Below, in pieces: positions 8,185 through 19,000 of a DNA stretch of 42,200 nt. How positions within the stretch are numbered: position 1 is the stretch's first letter; every line of letters begins with the position of its first letter. This stretch comes from Owenweeksia sp. GTDB taxonomy: Bacteria > Bacteroidota > Bacteroidia > Flavobacteriales > Schleiferiaceae. The DNA lies in the NCBI GenBank assembly GCA_028277105.1, contig JANQHO010000038.1, positions 1 to 42,200 of the forward strand, in the 5' to 3' direction. The notes under the pieces were generated by a model. The model worked only from the letters and a program-made list of their open reading frames with translations. It did no database searches and was not told the origin of the DNA. The position numbers were made by a program, and so were the translations under genes.

Positions 8185-8257
8185 ATGAGGACTTGAACAG
8201 CATTTTAAAGTTTCTAATAAAATGCTATTTGGTTAGTGTTGGCTTTCTCTGATTAAT

Positions 8258-10783
8258 TTAGTTTTTTATTAGTCTTATACTAAGATTTCTTTCTTTTCCA
8301 ACTAATTGAAGAATGTATATACCCTTAGGAGCGTTGAGAGAAAACCGGTGGATTCCATTATTACTTAAATCGAGTTCCTGTACTGTTGCTCCATTTACAT
8401 TTAGGATCAAACCTCTACTCACATCGAAACTTGGAGGAAACTCTAAAGAGTATTCCCCCATACCAGGATTGGGATACAGGTTTACCTGAGAAAGCATATG
8501 CTCATTTATGCCTACTCCGGGATTTACCAGTACACTGTAATCTAAACTGTCTGAACAGCCATTGTCTTCTAAAACCACTTTTACAGTTTTGAGCCCGATA
8601 GAACTGAATCTTACGGTGTGGGGTCCTGCTCCACTGGCAGTAGCAGGTGTTGCATCCGGCCCAAAATCCCATTGTGCGGATGGTGCTGCTGTACTAATGG
8701 AAAAAACCACACTATCTGTTATGCTTAAGGTATCCACACTTGCCGTGATGGTGCCTATTGGCAGAGGATCAAAGGTAACTTCAATAGAATCTGTCAGAGT
8801 ACAACCATTTTTAGTTACCGTAACAGAGTAAATGCCACTTGCGTTAACCGTTAAGGAATCATTGGTACTACTACCCCCGGTCCACTGATAGGTATCTGCA
8901 CCGGGAAAATCCGCCTTCAGGGTAAGGTTTTGCCCGGCACACAAGCTGGTATCAGGCCCCAGATCTACTTGTCCGGACAAGGGCTGGAAATCTATAATAA
9001 GGGTATCATTTGAAAGGTCAGTATCATAGCTATCATGCAGCCAAACTTTTAAAGTAGAAGTTGCCATGGCTCCCGAAGGCAAGGGGTTACTGAAGCTTAA
9101 AACCGTATCAGCTCCTGCAGCTAAAGATGTAACAAAATATTTATATACTACTGCGTTTGTATCATATTGATACGCCAACTGCACCGGGAATACACCAAAA
9201 TCACTGGCATTGGTTACGTGTACTTTAACGGTATCGCCTGCGGGGTTTTGGCAGCTATTAATTGGAGCAACAATACTGTCGAGCCTGAAATCTGTTTTTC
9301 CTCCTCGCACCTCTATATCATCAATACCCCACCAAAAGCGGAAAGCAGGGTTCAGATCGTGATAAATAAAGCGCAGTTTAGCGTCACGCTCTCCTGCCAA
9401 AGCTGAGATGTCTATTGCTCTGCGATAATCGGAGCTAATGGTATAAGATGCGGTGTACGTAATTGATCCAGAACTTGAGCTATTGAGTCCACCGTTACTC
9501 GTGTAAAGGGTTATCCATTGGTTTCCGTCCCATCCCTGAATGGTAGTAAACACTTCTCCCATAAAGTTGGGCAGAAAAGCTTCATTCCATTGCAGGCTGA
9601 GTTGGGTAAAATCCGATACATCAAATTCAGGGCTTTCCAGAATGCAGGAATCCTGATCAGTAGAACCGATATACTGACTGTCAAAAGAAGCAAAAGGAGG
9701 AGTCAGAGAGAAATTGAGACCGTTACTGGAGTTGGGATTGTCAAAGCGCCAGCTTTCATTGGAGTTACTGCCGGTGACAACCGTCCAGCCATTACCCATG
9801 GAAACACTATCGTTTACATTACAAAAATCTTCGTACCAAACCGACTCATAGCCAAAAGCGGTATCATACTGAAAAACCAGGCCATCCGAGCCACAGATCA
9901 GTACTTCATTACCTTGAAGTGCAATACCCCTGAAGGCAGACTGGTGGGTAAAACTAACCGCTTGAAAACTGGCACCGGCATCAATTGTTGTTAACAAAGT
10001 TCCATTATTGCCAGTAAAATAGCCTACCGTATCATTTTTAAAATTCACACCATTCAGAAACTGTGTTGTCCCGCTGTTGAGGCTGTTCCAGGTGGCTCCC
10101 CCGTCAGTCGTTTTACTGATGTTGCCATTCTGCCCGGCAACATAACCGGTTTGAGCATCGGTAAAATGAATGGAAGTCCAGGTAGTATTTCCTGTTACCC
10201 CAGCTACCAGCACGCTCCAATTGAGCCCTCCATCGGTAGTCTTCATAATCATGCCTCCTACACCAGCTAAGTAACCGGTGTTTTGATCTACAAAAGTCAG
10301 CTCGAACGGGCTATGCGTAAGGGAGGAATCAATGGTATTCCAGGTGTTACCGGCATCAGCAGTGCGGAGAATTCGGAATCCTCCACTACCACCACCAGCC
10401 GTATAGCCTACGGAATCATTTAGAAATTCTATATCCAGCAAACCAATGGTAGTACCGGAAACTAGAGGGCTCCAGTTATCACCACGGTTGGTAGTTTTAA
10501 ACAGTGTACCGCTTGTACCGCAAGCATAGCCGGTACTATCGTTGGTAAACCAGATCCCCCGTACACCATTGGTGGCTCCGGTTGTCTGCTGATCCCAGCC
10601 GGTACAGCCTGTATCCTGACGTAAGATTGTTCCTTTATTACCTGCAATGTAGTGTGCGCCATCAGAGGCAATGTGTATGTCCCATAAAGTTTCGGTATTT
10701 CCAGAGAGTTGACCTCTGTACTGAGCATGTATGGTTAGTGAGGTTAAAGCTAAAAAAAGTGCGTTGAGTCCTATTTTTCTCAT
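8258..10783 (-). CDS. T9SS-exported surface protein with YCF48-like repeats
   Basis: The protein is 841 aa from ATG 10783; a longer frame exists upstream, but this ATG directly begins the signal peptide (MRKIGLNALFLALTSLTIHAQ). Residues ~20-310 contain six or more YCF48/BNR-like propeller repeats, each with a K-T-x-D-x-G-x-x-W core (KTTDGGLNWSVL, KTTDGGATWNSL). A MAM/jelly-roll-like part follows (WYEDFCNVNDS through WWGIDDIEVRGG), then a CARDB-like domain, an Ig-like domain (VDLGPDTSLCAGQNLTLKA), a PKD-like domain and a C-terminal T9SS type A sorting domain (VNLYPNPGMGEYSLEF through GIYILQLVG). It should be secreted by T9SS and attached to the cell surface. Adhesive or scaffolding function is inferred. 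Confidence 0.9.
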   Translation of the reverse strand: MRKIGLNALFLALTSLTIHAQYRGQLSGNTETLWDIHIASDGAHYIAGNKGTILRQDTGCTGWDQQTTGATNGVRGIWFTNDSTGYACGTSGTLFKTTNRGDNWSPLVSGTTIGLLDIEFLNDSVGYTAGGGSGGFRILRTADAGNTWNTIDSSLTHSPFELTFVDQNTGYLAGVGGMIMKTTDGGLNWSVLVAGVTGNTTWTSIHFTDAQTGYVAGQNGNISKTTDGGATWNSLNSGTTQFLNGVNFKNDTVGYFTGNNGTLLTTIDAGASFQAVSFTHQSAFRGIALQGNEVLICGSDGLVFQYDTAFGYESVWYEDFCNVNDSVSMGNGWTVVTGSNSNESWRFDNPNSSNGLNFSLTPPFASFDSQYIGSTDQDSCILESPEFDVSDFTQLSLQWNEAFLPNFMGEVFTTIQGWDGNQWITLYTSNGGLNSSSSGSITYTASYTISSDYRRAIDISALAGERDAKLRFIYHDLNPAFRFWWGIDDIEVRGGKTDFRLDSIVAPINSCQNPAGDTVKVHVTNASDFGVFPVQLAYQYDTNAVVYKYFVTSLAAGADTVLSFSNPLPSGAMATSTLKVWLHDSYDTDLSNDTLIIDFQPLSGQVDLGPDTSLCAGQNLTLKADFPGADTYQWTGGSSTNDSLTVNASGIYSVTVTKNGCTLTDSIEVTFDPLPIGTITASVDTLSITDSVVFSISTAAPSAQWDFGPDATPATASGAGPHTVRFSSIGLKTVKVVLEDNGCSDSLDYSVLVNPGVGINEHMLSQVNLYPNPGMGEYSLEFPPSFDVSRGLILNVNGATVQELDLSNNGIHRFSLNAPKGIYILQLVGKERNLSIRLIKN

Positions 10784-10816
10784 TTTATTTAGACTAATTA
10801 AAAATAAACATTGGCA

Positions 10817-10824
10817 CAAAACTA
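10817..10824 (-). promoter_or_regulatory. candidate -7 element of the YCF48-repeat gene
   Basis: On the minus strand these bases read TAGTTTTG, matching TAnnTTTG, 34 bp before the chosen ATG at 10783. No convincing TTG is found at -33, so this is a partial match. It also supports the start at 10783 over the upstream one at 10819, which would lie in the promoter. Confidence 0.4.
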
Positions 10825-11129
10825 TATCTCACTGACTTAATAGAAAAGATTATTTGAATTAATTTAATATTAAATATGTAAGTGTCTGATTTAGTGAACA
10901 GAAATATTAAATATTGTATGGATTAATCAACTTGATTAAGTTGAGTAGGCCTGTCAAAAACTCTACGGATCAAACTCTGGAATAGTCTTCATATCCTCGT
11001 AGAAAGTTTGAAATCAGGAGGTTTATAGGTGGGATGAGAAATACTGTCAGCGGGATTCTAATTACAAGACCACTCGTTGAGAAACAAGCGTGAAGATAGC
11101 CTCATACTATTTAGCCTTGAGTATGCATA
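10825..11129. other. non-coding gap, nothing recognisable
   Basis: About 305 bp between the stop of the TPR regulator and the promoter region of the T9SS gene. The part up to about 10940 is very AT-rich and probably promoter-related. I see no gene, RNA or clear terminator. Confidence 0.5.
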
Positions 11130-12809
11130 TTACACCACTTTTTCTGAGATGCTCAGCTCGGCAAGTACCTTGTCAAAGAATTCATCAAAATTATCCGATG
11201 TTTTCATATTGAGCTTATTCCTGATCCTGTATCTGCGCTGTTCCACGCTTTTTACTTCTATGTTGAACAGTATAGCTATTTCTTTAGAGCTGAATTTTAA
11301 AAAAATGAGAACTAAAATATTGATATCACTCTCTGACAGCTGTTTGTAATGAGTCTTCAGATAGAAGATCAGGGTATGATTCAATTGCCTGGAGCGCTTT
11401 AAAAATTCTTTGCGATTGATATCGTTGTGAAATATCTGATACAAAAGCAGATTGAGTTCCTTCATTTTACCCTGTATCTTTTTAACGTCCTCTTCCTGGG
11501 ATATCTCACTGACTTTTGCTTTAAAATCGCTGAGTATATCATAATTTTCTACAATTTTAGTAGCAAAAGAGGTCAACTCTTTATTGGTATAATTCAGCTT
11601 ATCTCTGAGATATTGCTTCTGAAGCTCCGAGTTTTTAAGGTTAGCTTCCATTATTTTTTTGTCTGCTTCTATCTTTCTCTTTGCTTTCTGTTTCTGCAAA
11701 TGAATGATCACTGCTGAAAAAACGAGTCCCAGAATTATTATAATCAATAGAAAAAAGCGTAAATAGCCCGCTTTTTCCATATCTGCATTGAGTTGAGCCA
11801 ACTGTTTTTCTTTTAATTCAGATTGGTATTCAAATTCAATCCGTTCAAGAGCATTACCATCGTTTTTATTTGCTTCAATTTTACGGATAGAATCTGCTTT
11901 TTGATAATAGGTTAAAGCTAACCAGGGCTGGTCCAGTTTTTCGTACAGTCTGGAGATTTGACGGTATGTACAAATTTGTATATCTCTCCTTTGGTCGAAA
12001 AAGTCTTTAACCTGATCAAAATAATAGAATACCGAGTCATAATTCCCCTTATGAAAGTGCAGATCCATCAAATTTCCGAGAATATTGGCCTGGTAAATAT
12101 TATTTTCAAATCCTGCCCCGCATTGCAGGAGGCTTAAAGCTTTCTTATAATAATACAGCCCTTCATCGTAATTCTTGAGCTTTACGTGAACATAGCCAGT
12201 ATTGGTATACCACCCCGCCTTCCACGTAAAGTAATTTTTATTTTGTGTTAGATCAATAGATTGCTTGTAATAATACAGGGCTGAATCATATATTCCAGTC
12301 CGGGTAAAAGCATTTCCAAGGTTGTGGTAGGCCGCTGAAAGGTTGATAGTGTCGTTAATCTGTTCAGCTATTCGGATTGACTTCTTCAACAGATCCACAC
12401 TTTGCTTAAAACTTAAAATATCCAATTCCCCCATTGCCCGGTAGATATAAGCTATATTCATACTGTCCCTGAGAGCTTCGAATATTGTCCGGGCTTTAAA
12501 AAAGTATTGCAGGGTGATATGCTTATTATCCTGATAATACACAAGCCCTTTAGAAGCATACAAATGGGCCATTTTTGTACTGTCTCCCTTTTCTCTGGCA
12601 GATTTGAGTTTTTCTTCAATGGAACGAATTGTGCTGTCTCTTGTCATTACTACCGCATCCTCTGAAGTCTTATCATCTATAAGTTGAGTTTGACCGGATG
12701 ATGTAAAGAACTGCAAAGACAAGCATACTAAAGCAAGTATTTGAATATTAGAAAGATAGTTAAAATTTAGTTTAATTGAATAACGATTTTTTTCAAGGTA
12801 AATAGGCAT
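11130..12809 (-). CDS. membrane-anchored TPR protein with C-terminal LuxR-type HTH
   Basis: A 559-aa protein. An N-terminal hydrophobic stretch (residues ~18-40, ending FTSSGQ) acts as signal peptide. Residues ~60-330 form TPR repeats (AYHNLGNAFTRTGIYDSALYYYKQSIDL; AGWYTNTGYVHVKLKNYDEGLYYYKKAL and others). A single membrane helix at ~350-370 (FFLLIIIILGLVFSAVIIHL) is followed by a coiled coil and a LuxR/GerE-type HTH at ~490-545 (LSESDINILVLIFLKFSSKEIAILFNIEVKSVEQRRYRIRNKL). This is a Bacteroidota regulator design: a periplasmic TPR sensor linked through the membrane to a cytoplasmic DNA-binding domain without a receiver. It is flanked by two large T9SS genes, which are plausible but unproven targets. 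Confidence 0.85.
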   Translation of the reverse strand: MPIYLEKNRYSIKLNFNYLSNIQILALVCLSLQFFTSSGQTQLIDDKTSEDAVVMTRDSTIRSIEEKLKSAREKGDSTKMAHLYASKGLVYYQDNKHITLQYFFKARTIFEALRDSMNIAYIYRAMGELDILSFKQSVDLLKKSIRIAEQINDTINLSAAYHNLGNAFTRTGIYDSALYYYKQSIDLTQNKNYFTWKAGWYTNTGYVHVKLKNYDEGLYYYKKALSLLQCGAGFENNIYQANILGNLMDLHFHKGNYDSVFYYFDQVKDFFDQRRDIQICTYRQISRLYEKLDQPWLALTYYQKADSIRKIEANKNDGNALERIEFEYQSELKEKQLAQLNADMEKAGYLRFFLLIIIILGLVFSAVIIHLQKQKAKRKIEADKKIMEANLKNSELQKQYLRDKLNYTNKELTSFATKIVENYDILSDFKAKVSEISQEEDVKKIQGKMKELNLLLYQIFHNDINRKEFLKRSRQLNHTLIFYLKTHYKQLSESDINILVLIFLKFSSKEIAILFNIEVKSVEQRRYRIRNKLNMKTSDNFDEFFDKVLAELSISEKVV

Positions 12810-12889
12810 CTTTCACAAGTATAAAACAAAAATTACAGCTATTAAGCTAAGCTACTTCTTTATTTATTGCTATTCAACTACTTACAAAA

Positions 12890-12911
12890 TATGTAGAGGT
12901 TATGTAGAGGT
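12890..12911. repeat. 11-bp tandem repeat in the divergent promoter region
   Basis: TATGTAGAGGT occurs twice back to back (12890-12900, 12901-12911) in the 268-bp gap between the TPR regulator and the 2054-aa surface protein gene. One helical turn of spacing suggests a possible direct-repeat binding site. The rest of the gap shows nothing definite. Confidence 0.5.
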
Positions 12912-13077
12912 GGTTTTTATGATTTTGCTCCACTGGTTTATTAGATTTGAGTGAAGACAAAAAGCTGTTCATTACAAATTAGCCGGTCAACTTCGCTTAC
13001 CCTTCCTTACTGAACGCGATAGTTTGCAACAGGCTTGAAAACTCTCCTCATTTGTATTATTAATTAATTGCATTACT

Positions 13078-16000
13078 ATGAACTTTAAACTTACAATTAT
13101 TTTGAGTATGATGCTCTGGATGAGTTCTCATGGGCAAGTCCCGGAACACTTATACTACAAATTCAACGATTCTTCTACTATTTTCAATTATGCCTCCAAT
13201 CCTCAGGGTTCCCAAAATATACCTGTTCCCAACAATCTTTTTATAGACACCATTGGCTTTCTGAATTCAAACTCTCTTTCAGGTAGTGCCAACCCAGCAG
13301 CCGGTGGAGTTAATACCAATTATCAACCTGATTACAGCAAAAGCTTTACTATTTCCTTTTGGTATAAAAACGATATATCAAATCCCAGCCAAAAATGCTA
13401 TTATCTCTTTGGTGACAGCGTGGCAGGTTTTCACTGTCTGGCCAGCATAGGTGGAGGAGTAGGCTTTGTTTCATTGCATGGACAGGGAGGATTTAGTTCA
13501 CCTAACCTTACCCTGCTTCCTCAGCCTGCCCTGGGTACTATGATACACATTGTTTATGATGCTACTCCCATGGCTTCAGTGGGTCCTTTTGGCCCTGGAC
13601 CTTACGGAACGTATACAATATATGCCAATGGTTTTAGTTTACTGGGAACTGTTCCGGTAACTACCCCGCCTCTTAACCAGAGTAGTGGTTTAAGTATTGG
13701 CAGTGCACCTGTAAGTCTTAATACTATAAATCCACCTTGCGCTGATATTACAGAAGATATAGCCGGTAATATAGATGAATTCCGCTGGTATAACCGCGCC
13801 CTTACTCCCACCGAAATTCTGAACACTCTTTCTGTTGATCTTACGGCTATAGGTAATTGCCCCGGCTATACCAATTTTAGTATCGATAGTATATCGGGAG
13901 AAGCTGCCAAAGTTAGCTGGTCTCCCGGTAATGGAAATGACGGTTTTTTTCTCGAATACGGTACGGCAGGCTTCAACAGAGGGTCTGGTACTACCATAAC
14001 AGGTAATTATCCCGGAAGCCAGCCTCCGGTCTATTTAACCGGCCTTAGTCCTGAAACAGAATACGATATTTACTTCGGTGAAAATTGCAGCTCGGGTACA
14101 GATTCTATCCATAATCCCAAACCGCAAACTTTTAAAACCACTCCTTCCTGTCCCACTCCTATTCATATTGAAGTTACGGCTTTAGGGACGGATTCTGCCC
14201 GGATCAACTGGGCTCATTATGGTCCTGTACAGGAATACTACATTACCTATGGCACAAGTGGATTTGATACCCTTACCTCTGGAAAGACCGATACGGTAAG
14301 TTCCCTTCCGCATGATGTGGGAGGTCTGGCTTCCGGAAGCTTTTATGACTTTTACATAAGCACCAGCTGTGGAGGAACAAATGGTAATAGTATAACTGTA
14401 AAAAGGACCATTGCTACTGAATGCTCTATAAAAACAGCCCCCTATTTTGAAGGTTTTGAAGACTCTACCTGGGTACCGGTCAATTTTTCTACTCAGGATG
14501 CTATTAACGTTTGCTGGAGCAGAATGGAGGGCGGATACTACAACTGGCAAACATATGACGGAAGTTTAATAAACCGGGGGACCACTTCCGGAAATAACGG
14601 GTCTTTAAAATATCTCGGGAGTCCCGGAAACTATATATACGAAGGGCAGACCTCTGAAATATACAGTCCGATGATAGATATTTCAGGTATAACAACACCC
14701 TACCTGAGCTTTTATTACCACCGCCACCATGTACAGAATTTCATTGGGGATTTTCCACAACCCGATTTCTGGCTGGAGATCAATGACGGAAACGGCTGGG
14801 TAAAAGCACTGGTTCTCGAAAGAGGAGACCAACTCAACCAAAATGACCCTTACAAAAAAGCAGGGGTAGACCTGTCTGTTTTTGGAGATACTATACAGAT
14901 GCGTTTTGTTAGCAAGGGTATTTATAGAGGGCTTCATTCTGTTATGAGTATCGATGATGTCTCAATAGACGAGGCCCCTGTCTGCCCGGATATATTCAAT
15001 GTTTCTTCTCACATTTTTGGTGCCGATACTTCCGTTATTTTGGATATTGATTCCTACTCCAACAGTTGGCAATTAAACTGGGGCCCAAGTGGATTCTCCC
15101 AGGGGTCTGGTTGTGCTTCAGTGTTATCAGCACCCTTTACAATTGATAGTTGTATAACTGTAAACAATAGCATTGATGTATATATTAAGGAATGCCAGGC
15201 CATGAGTTGGAACGGGCCTTTTGAAGTGTGTGGCCTTTATTCTGCACCCTACATTACCAATTTTTCAGATAATGACCCTTTGGCCAAAAAAGCTGAATGC
15301 TGGGACATTTATTCTTCGGGCAAAGAATCTTCCGGAGATCTGGTCAGCATTAAAAATGATAATTCCTCCTATTCCGGCATTAATTCACTGCGTTTGTTCA
15401 ATCAACTTCCTGAAAACAACGATACCCTGATGGCCATAAGCCCTGCTTTTGTAGATCTGCCTTTGGGAAATCGGCAGATACGCTTTATGGGAATTATGGC
15501 AGCAGGCAATTCCCAGGGAGTTAACTCTTTGGTCATAGGCACTATAGCTGACCCCCATAATGGCTATACCTTCAGCCCGGTAGACACCATAAACCTTAGC
15601 TTACAGTGGAAAGAGTACGTAGTAAATTTCGATGTTGGTTCGGGCTCACCTTACAATGGGATGGATAATCGTATTGTACTTAAAGCAGGGAACGGCATTG
15701 ATCAGATCTTTATAGATGATTTCCACTACGAAGAAATACCCAGTTGCCCGGCTCCCTTACGAGGAACTCTACTGGTGGTGGATGAATGGTATGATGCTGC
15801 AACTGTATCCTGGTCCGGTTACTCCGTGGCTTATTCTGAAGTTAGTTGGGGCTCACCAGGGTTTAATCCTGCTATCAACGCATTGGGAAATGCGATCACC
15901 ACCAATACTTCTTACCGCATACCCAGTCTTACTCCAAATACTACCTATGAATTTTATGTCCGCGATAGTTGCGGTGTAAATGATCTCAGTGACTGGGTAG

Positions 16001-19000
16001 GGCCCTATCGCTTTACTACTTTGTGTTCCCCTTTCAGTGCTCCTTTTTCCGAGAATTTTGATGGGAATAGCTGGATATCAGCACCTTTACTCGTTCCCGG
16101 ACCTTTCGGACCTATGAATAATAGATTAAATATAGAGGATACCCTGGATGCTTGCTGGAAAAGAAACATAGAACCAGGCACCCTAACGAACTCTAAACTA
16201 AGTATTGATTATTACCATACCTGGGGATTAATACCGAAATCTCTACACGAAACCTTTGGGGTAGTTGAATCCGGGCCTTTACAGGATCATAGTGGTTCGG
16301 GAAATTACGTTTTTCCAATACCATATGCCCGTAAGAGTATTGGCGATAATATTCCCGATACAGCTGATCTCTACCTCCCTTTGGTAGATATATCCCCGCT
16401 GAACCGTCCTTATTTAAGCTATTATTACCATCGATTTACTATGGAAAATTACATGCCCGATGTTCTCGTACAGGTCAGTAATGGGGCAGGTTGGTCTACC
16501 ATTGACTCTCTTACGGGAATTACTCAAATGGCCGCGAGCGATCCTTTCTTTCAAAGAGGTATTCCCCTCAGTGGTTTAGGAGATACTATCCGCTTGCGCT
16601 TTCGATCCCTGTACGTTGGAGCACTGGATCTACAGGGACAGATTGGTAATTCTGAAAGAGGAATCAGTGCTATAGACGAAATAGAAATTAAAGAGGCTCC
16701 CCCCTGTACAACTCCTTTAACTATGAATGTCTATCATCAGATCGACACTGCTCAAAATAAATGGAATACCTATTTGACCTGGGAAAATTTGAATACCAGC
16801 ATAAACGAATACCAAGTGCTAATAAGCTCTCCCGGTGCAAACCCGGATAGTCTTGCCTTACTCGGTAATTTATATTCGCTTACTTCCGACAGCCTTGTGT
16901 TGGATACACTGCATCCCGGCTGCTATGAGTTTTTTGTGAGAACCATCTGTGGTTCCGGGGATACCAGTGACTTCAGTAATCCCAGGAGGTTTTGTGTACC
17001 TTGTTTACCCATAAAGGCACCATTACGCGAGATTTTTGACCTTACTGATCCCCTCTCACCAGGTATTCCCCTTTGTTGGGAGCGAAAGTATGAAGGTAAC
17101 AATCCCAACTTATCGTATAACTGGCTATTGGATACGGCTTCAATCCTCGCTTTTACAGGTCCTGCCGGTGATTATTACGGTTTAGGCCAATATGCTTATA
17201 TCGAAACCCAGGGAGCCATAGGAGATACGGCCGAACTCTATTCGCCTCTGGTCGATATTTCAGGACTTTCGAAACCGGAAGTGTACTTTGCCTACCACAT
17301 GTTTGGCGTTGACATAGGTACGCTACACATGGACGTATTCGATGGTTTTAACTGGTATAAAGATATATGGGCCTTAACAGGGCAGCAACAATTGGCTCAG
17401 GTTGATCCATGGCTTGATACGATCATTAAACTCGATCCTTATAACAGCACGGGACTTATTCAGGTGCGTTTCTGGTCGGTTAAAACCGGTAATTTCGGAA
17501 GGGCTGCTATTGATAATTTCCGTATAAGTGATACCCTGACCTGCCCCTTCCCTACTAGGTTTAGAATGATACAAAATACCGATAGCTCAGCCACCCTTTC
17601 CTGGGACTCTGGCCCTAACTCAACTGATTTTACAGTAGAGTATGGCCCCAGAGGTTTTACCTACGGAGCAGGAACTAAGATAGTGAGTTCTACTAATAGA
17701 ATTATTATTCCTGCAGCGGATAACCGCCTGTATTCGGCTTATTTGAAAAGCAATTGCGGAGCGGGAGACAGCAGTTTTGTGGTAGGCCCGGTATATTTCC
17801 AGTCAAGAGTAGTTCCCTGTGATGATTTTGAAGTGTATCAATTAGGCCCGGTTAAGGATCAATCCAGCCTGATCAAACCCTGGGATCCAGCCCCGAATAG
17901 TTTATTTAACCATCAGGGTGACCAGGTATTTTCAAATGCCAGCGCCCAAAGTGGGACCAAGTCACTACATATGTTACAAGACACATCCAATGGTGTTGGA
18001 GGCTCCGGGGTGCTTGCCCATTTCGATGAAATAGCCTCCGGGCTTTATGCCATTGATTTCTCCTTTAATATTGCAGATGCCGGGGGTGGATTTTACGAGT
18101 TCATCAGTTATGTATCACCAACAGGAGTTGCACAAGGCCTGGGTGGAGGTGTTGACTTCTATTTGAATCAAACTAATAGTAGCTTGGATCTGATGGATTT
18201 ACAGGGCGCATTGGTAGCCCGTACACCGCCCTTTATAACAGGTTGGAACGATTTACGTCATATAATTGACTTTGCAAGGGATACCGCCTGGATCATCTTA
18301 AACGGAGTAAATGTAAGAACAGGCTGGAAGTACATAGATCCCAATGAACCCTATCTGCGTTTACATGGGGTGCATTTTTTGACCACTCCAAGCAATATCA
18401 ATTTCTCAGGGCAGGGAAGTAACTTCTTTGTTGATGATTTTTGTGTTGAACCTTATCAATGCCCTTCTCCATCGGGCTTAACACTCGATAACCTCAGTTG
18501 TACCCAAGCTGCTTTCAGTTGGAACGAAGGCCAGAATGGATCCATCATCCTGGTAGAATATGGCAGCCCTGGTTTTACCCAAGGTAGCGGGATTTTCAGG
18601 TCTAAGCAGCAAACCGCAGATACACTTACGGGGCTCCTTCCTGGTACCAGCTACGAGATCTATGTAGCTGAACTATGTGGCTATGATACTATATATACAG
18701 GCCCTGTTAGTTTTACCACGCTCACCAATGCAACAGCTGACTTCACCTTCATTACCGGAAATCCTGGTTCTCAGGGAGTAACCGTTGATTTTGACGGTAC
18801 CCCTTCCGTAGGGGCTAACTCTTATTCCTGGCTTTTTAATAACAGTGCCACTGCTACAGGAGCCACACCGAGCTATACCTTTACTTCTAATGGAACTTTC
18901 CCGGTACAATTAGTTATTACCAGCGACTGTGGAAATGATACCATCACTAAATCCGTCCAGATTAGCGGTATAGGCCTGGCAGAAAACATCCTGAATAGCA

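Noticed and set aside
10784..10819. 12-codon N-terminal extension of the YCF48-repeat protein
   Set aside because: It would start inside the predicted -7 element, and ATG 10783 begins the signal peptide.
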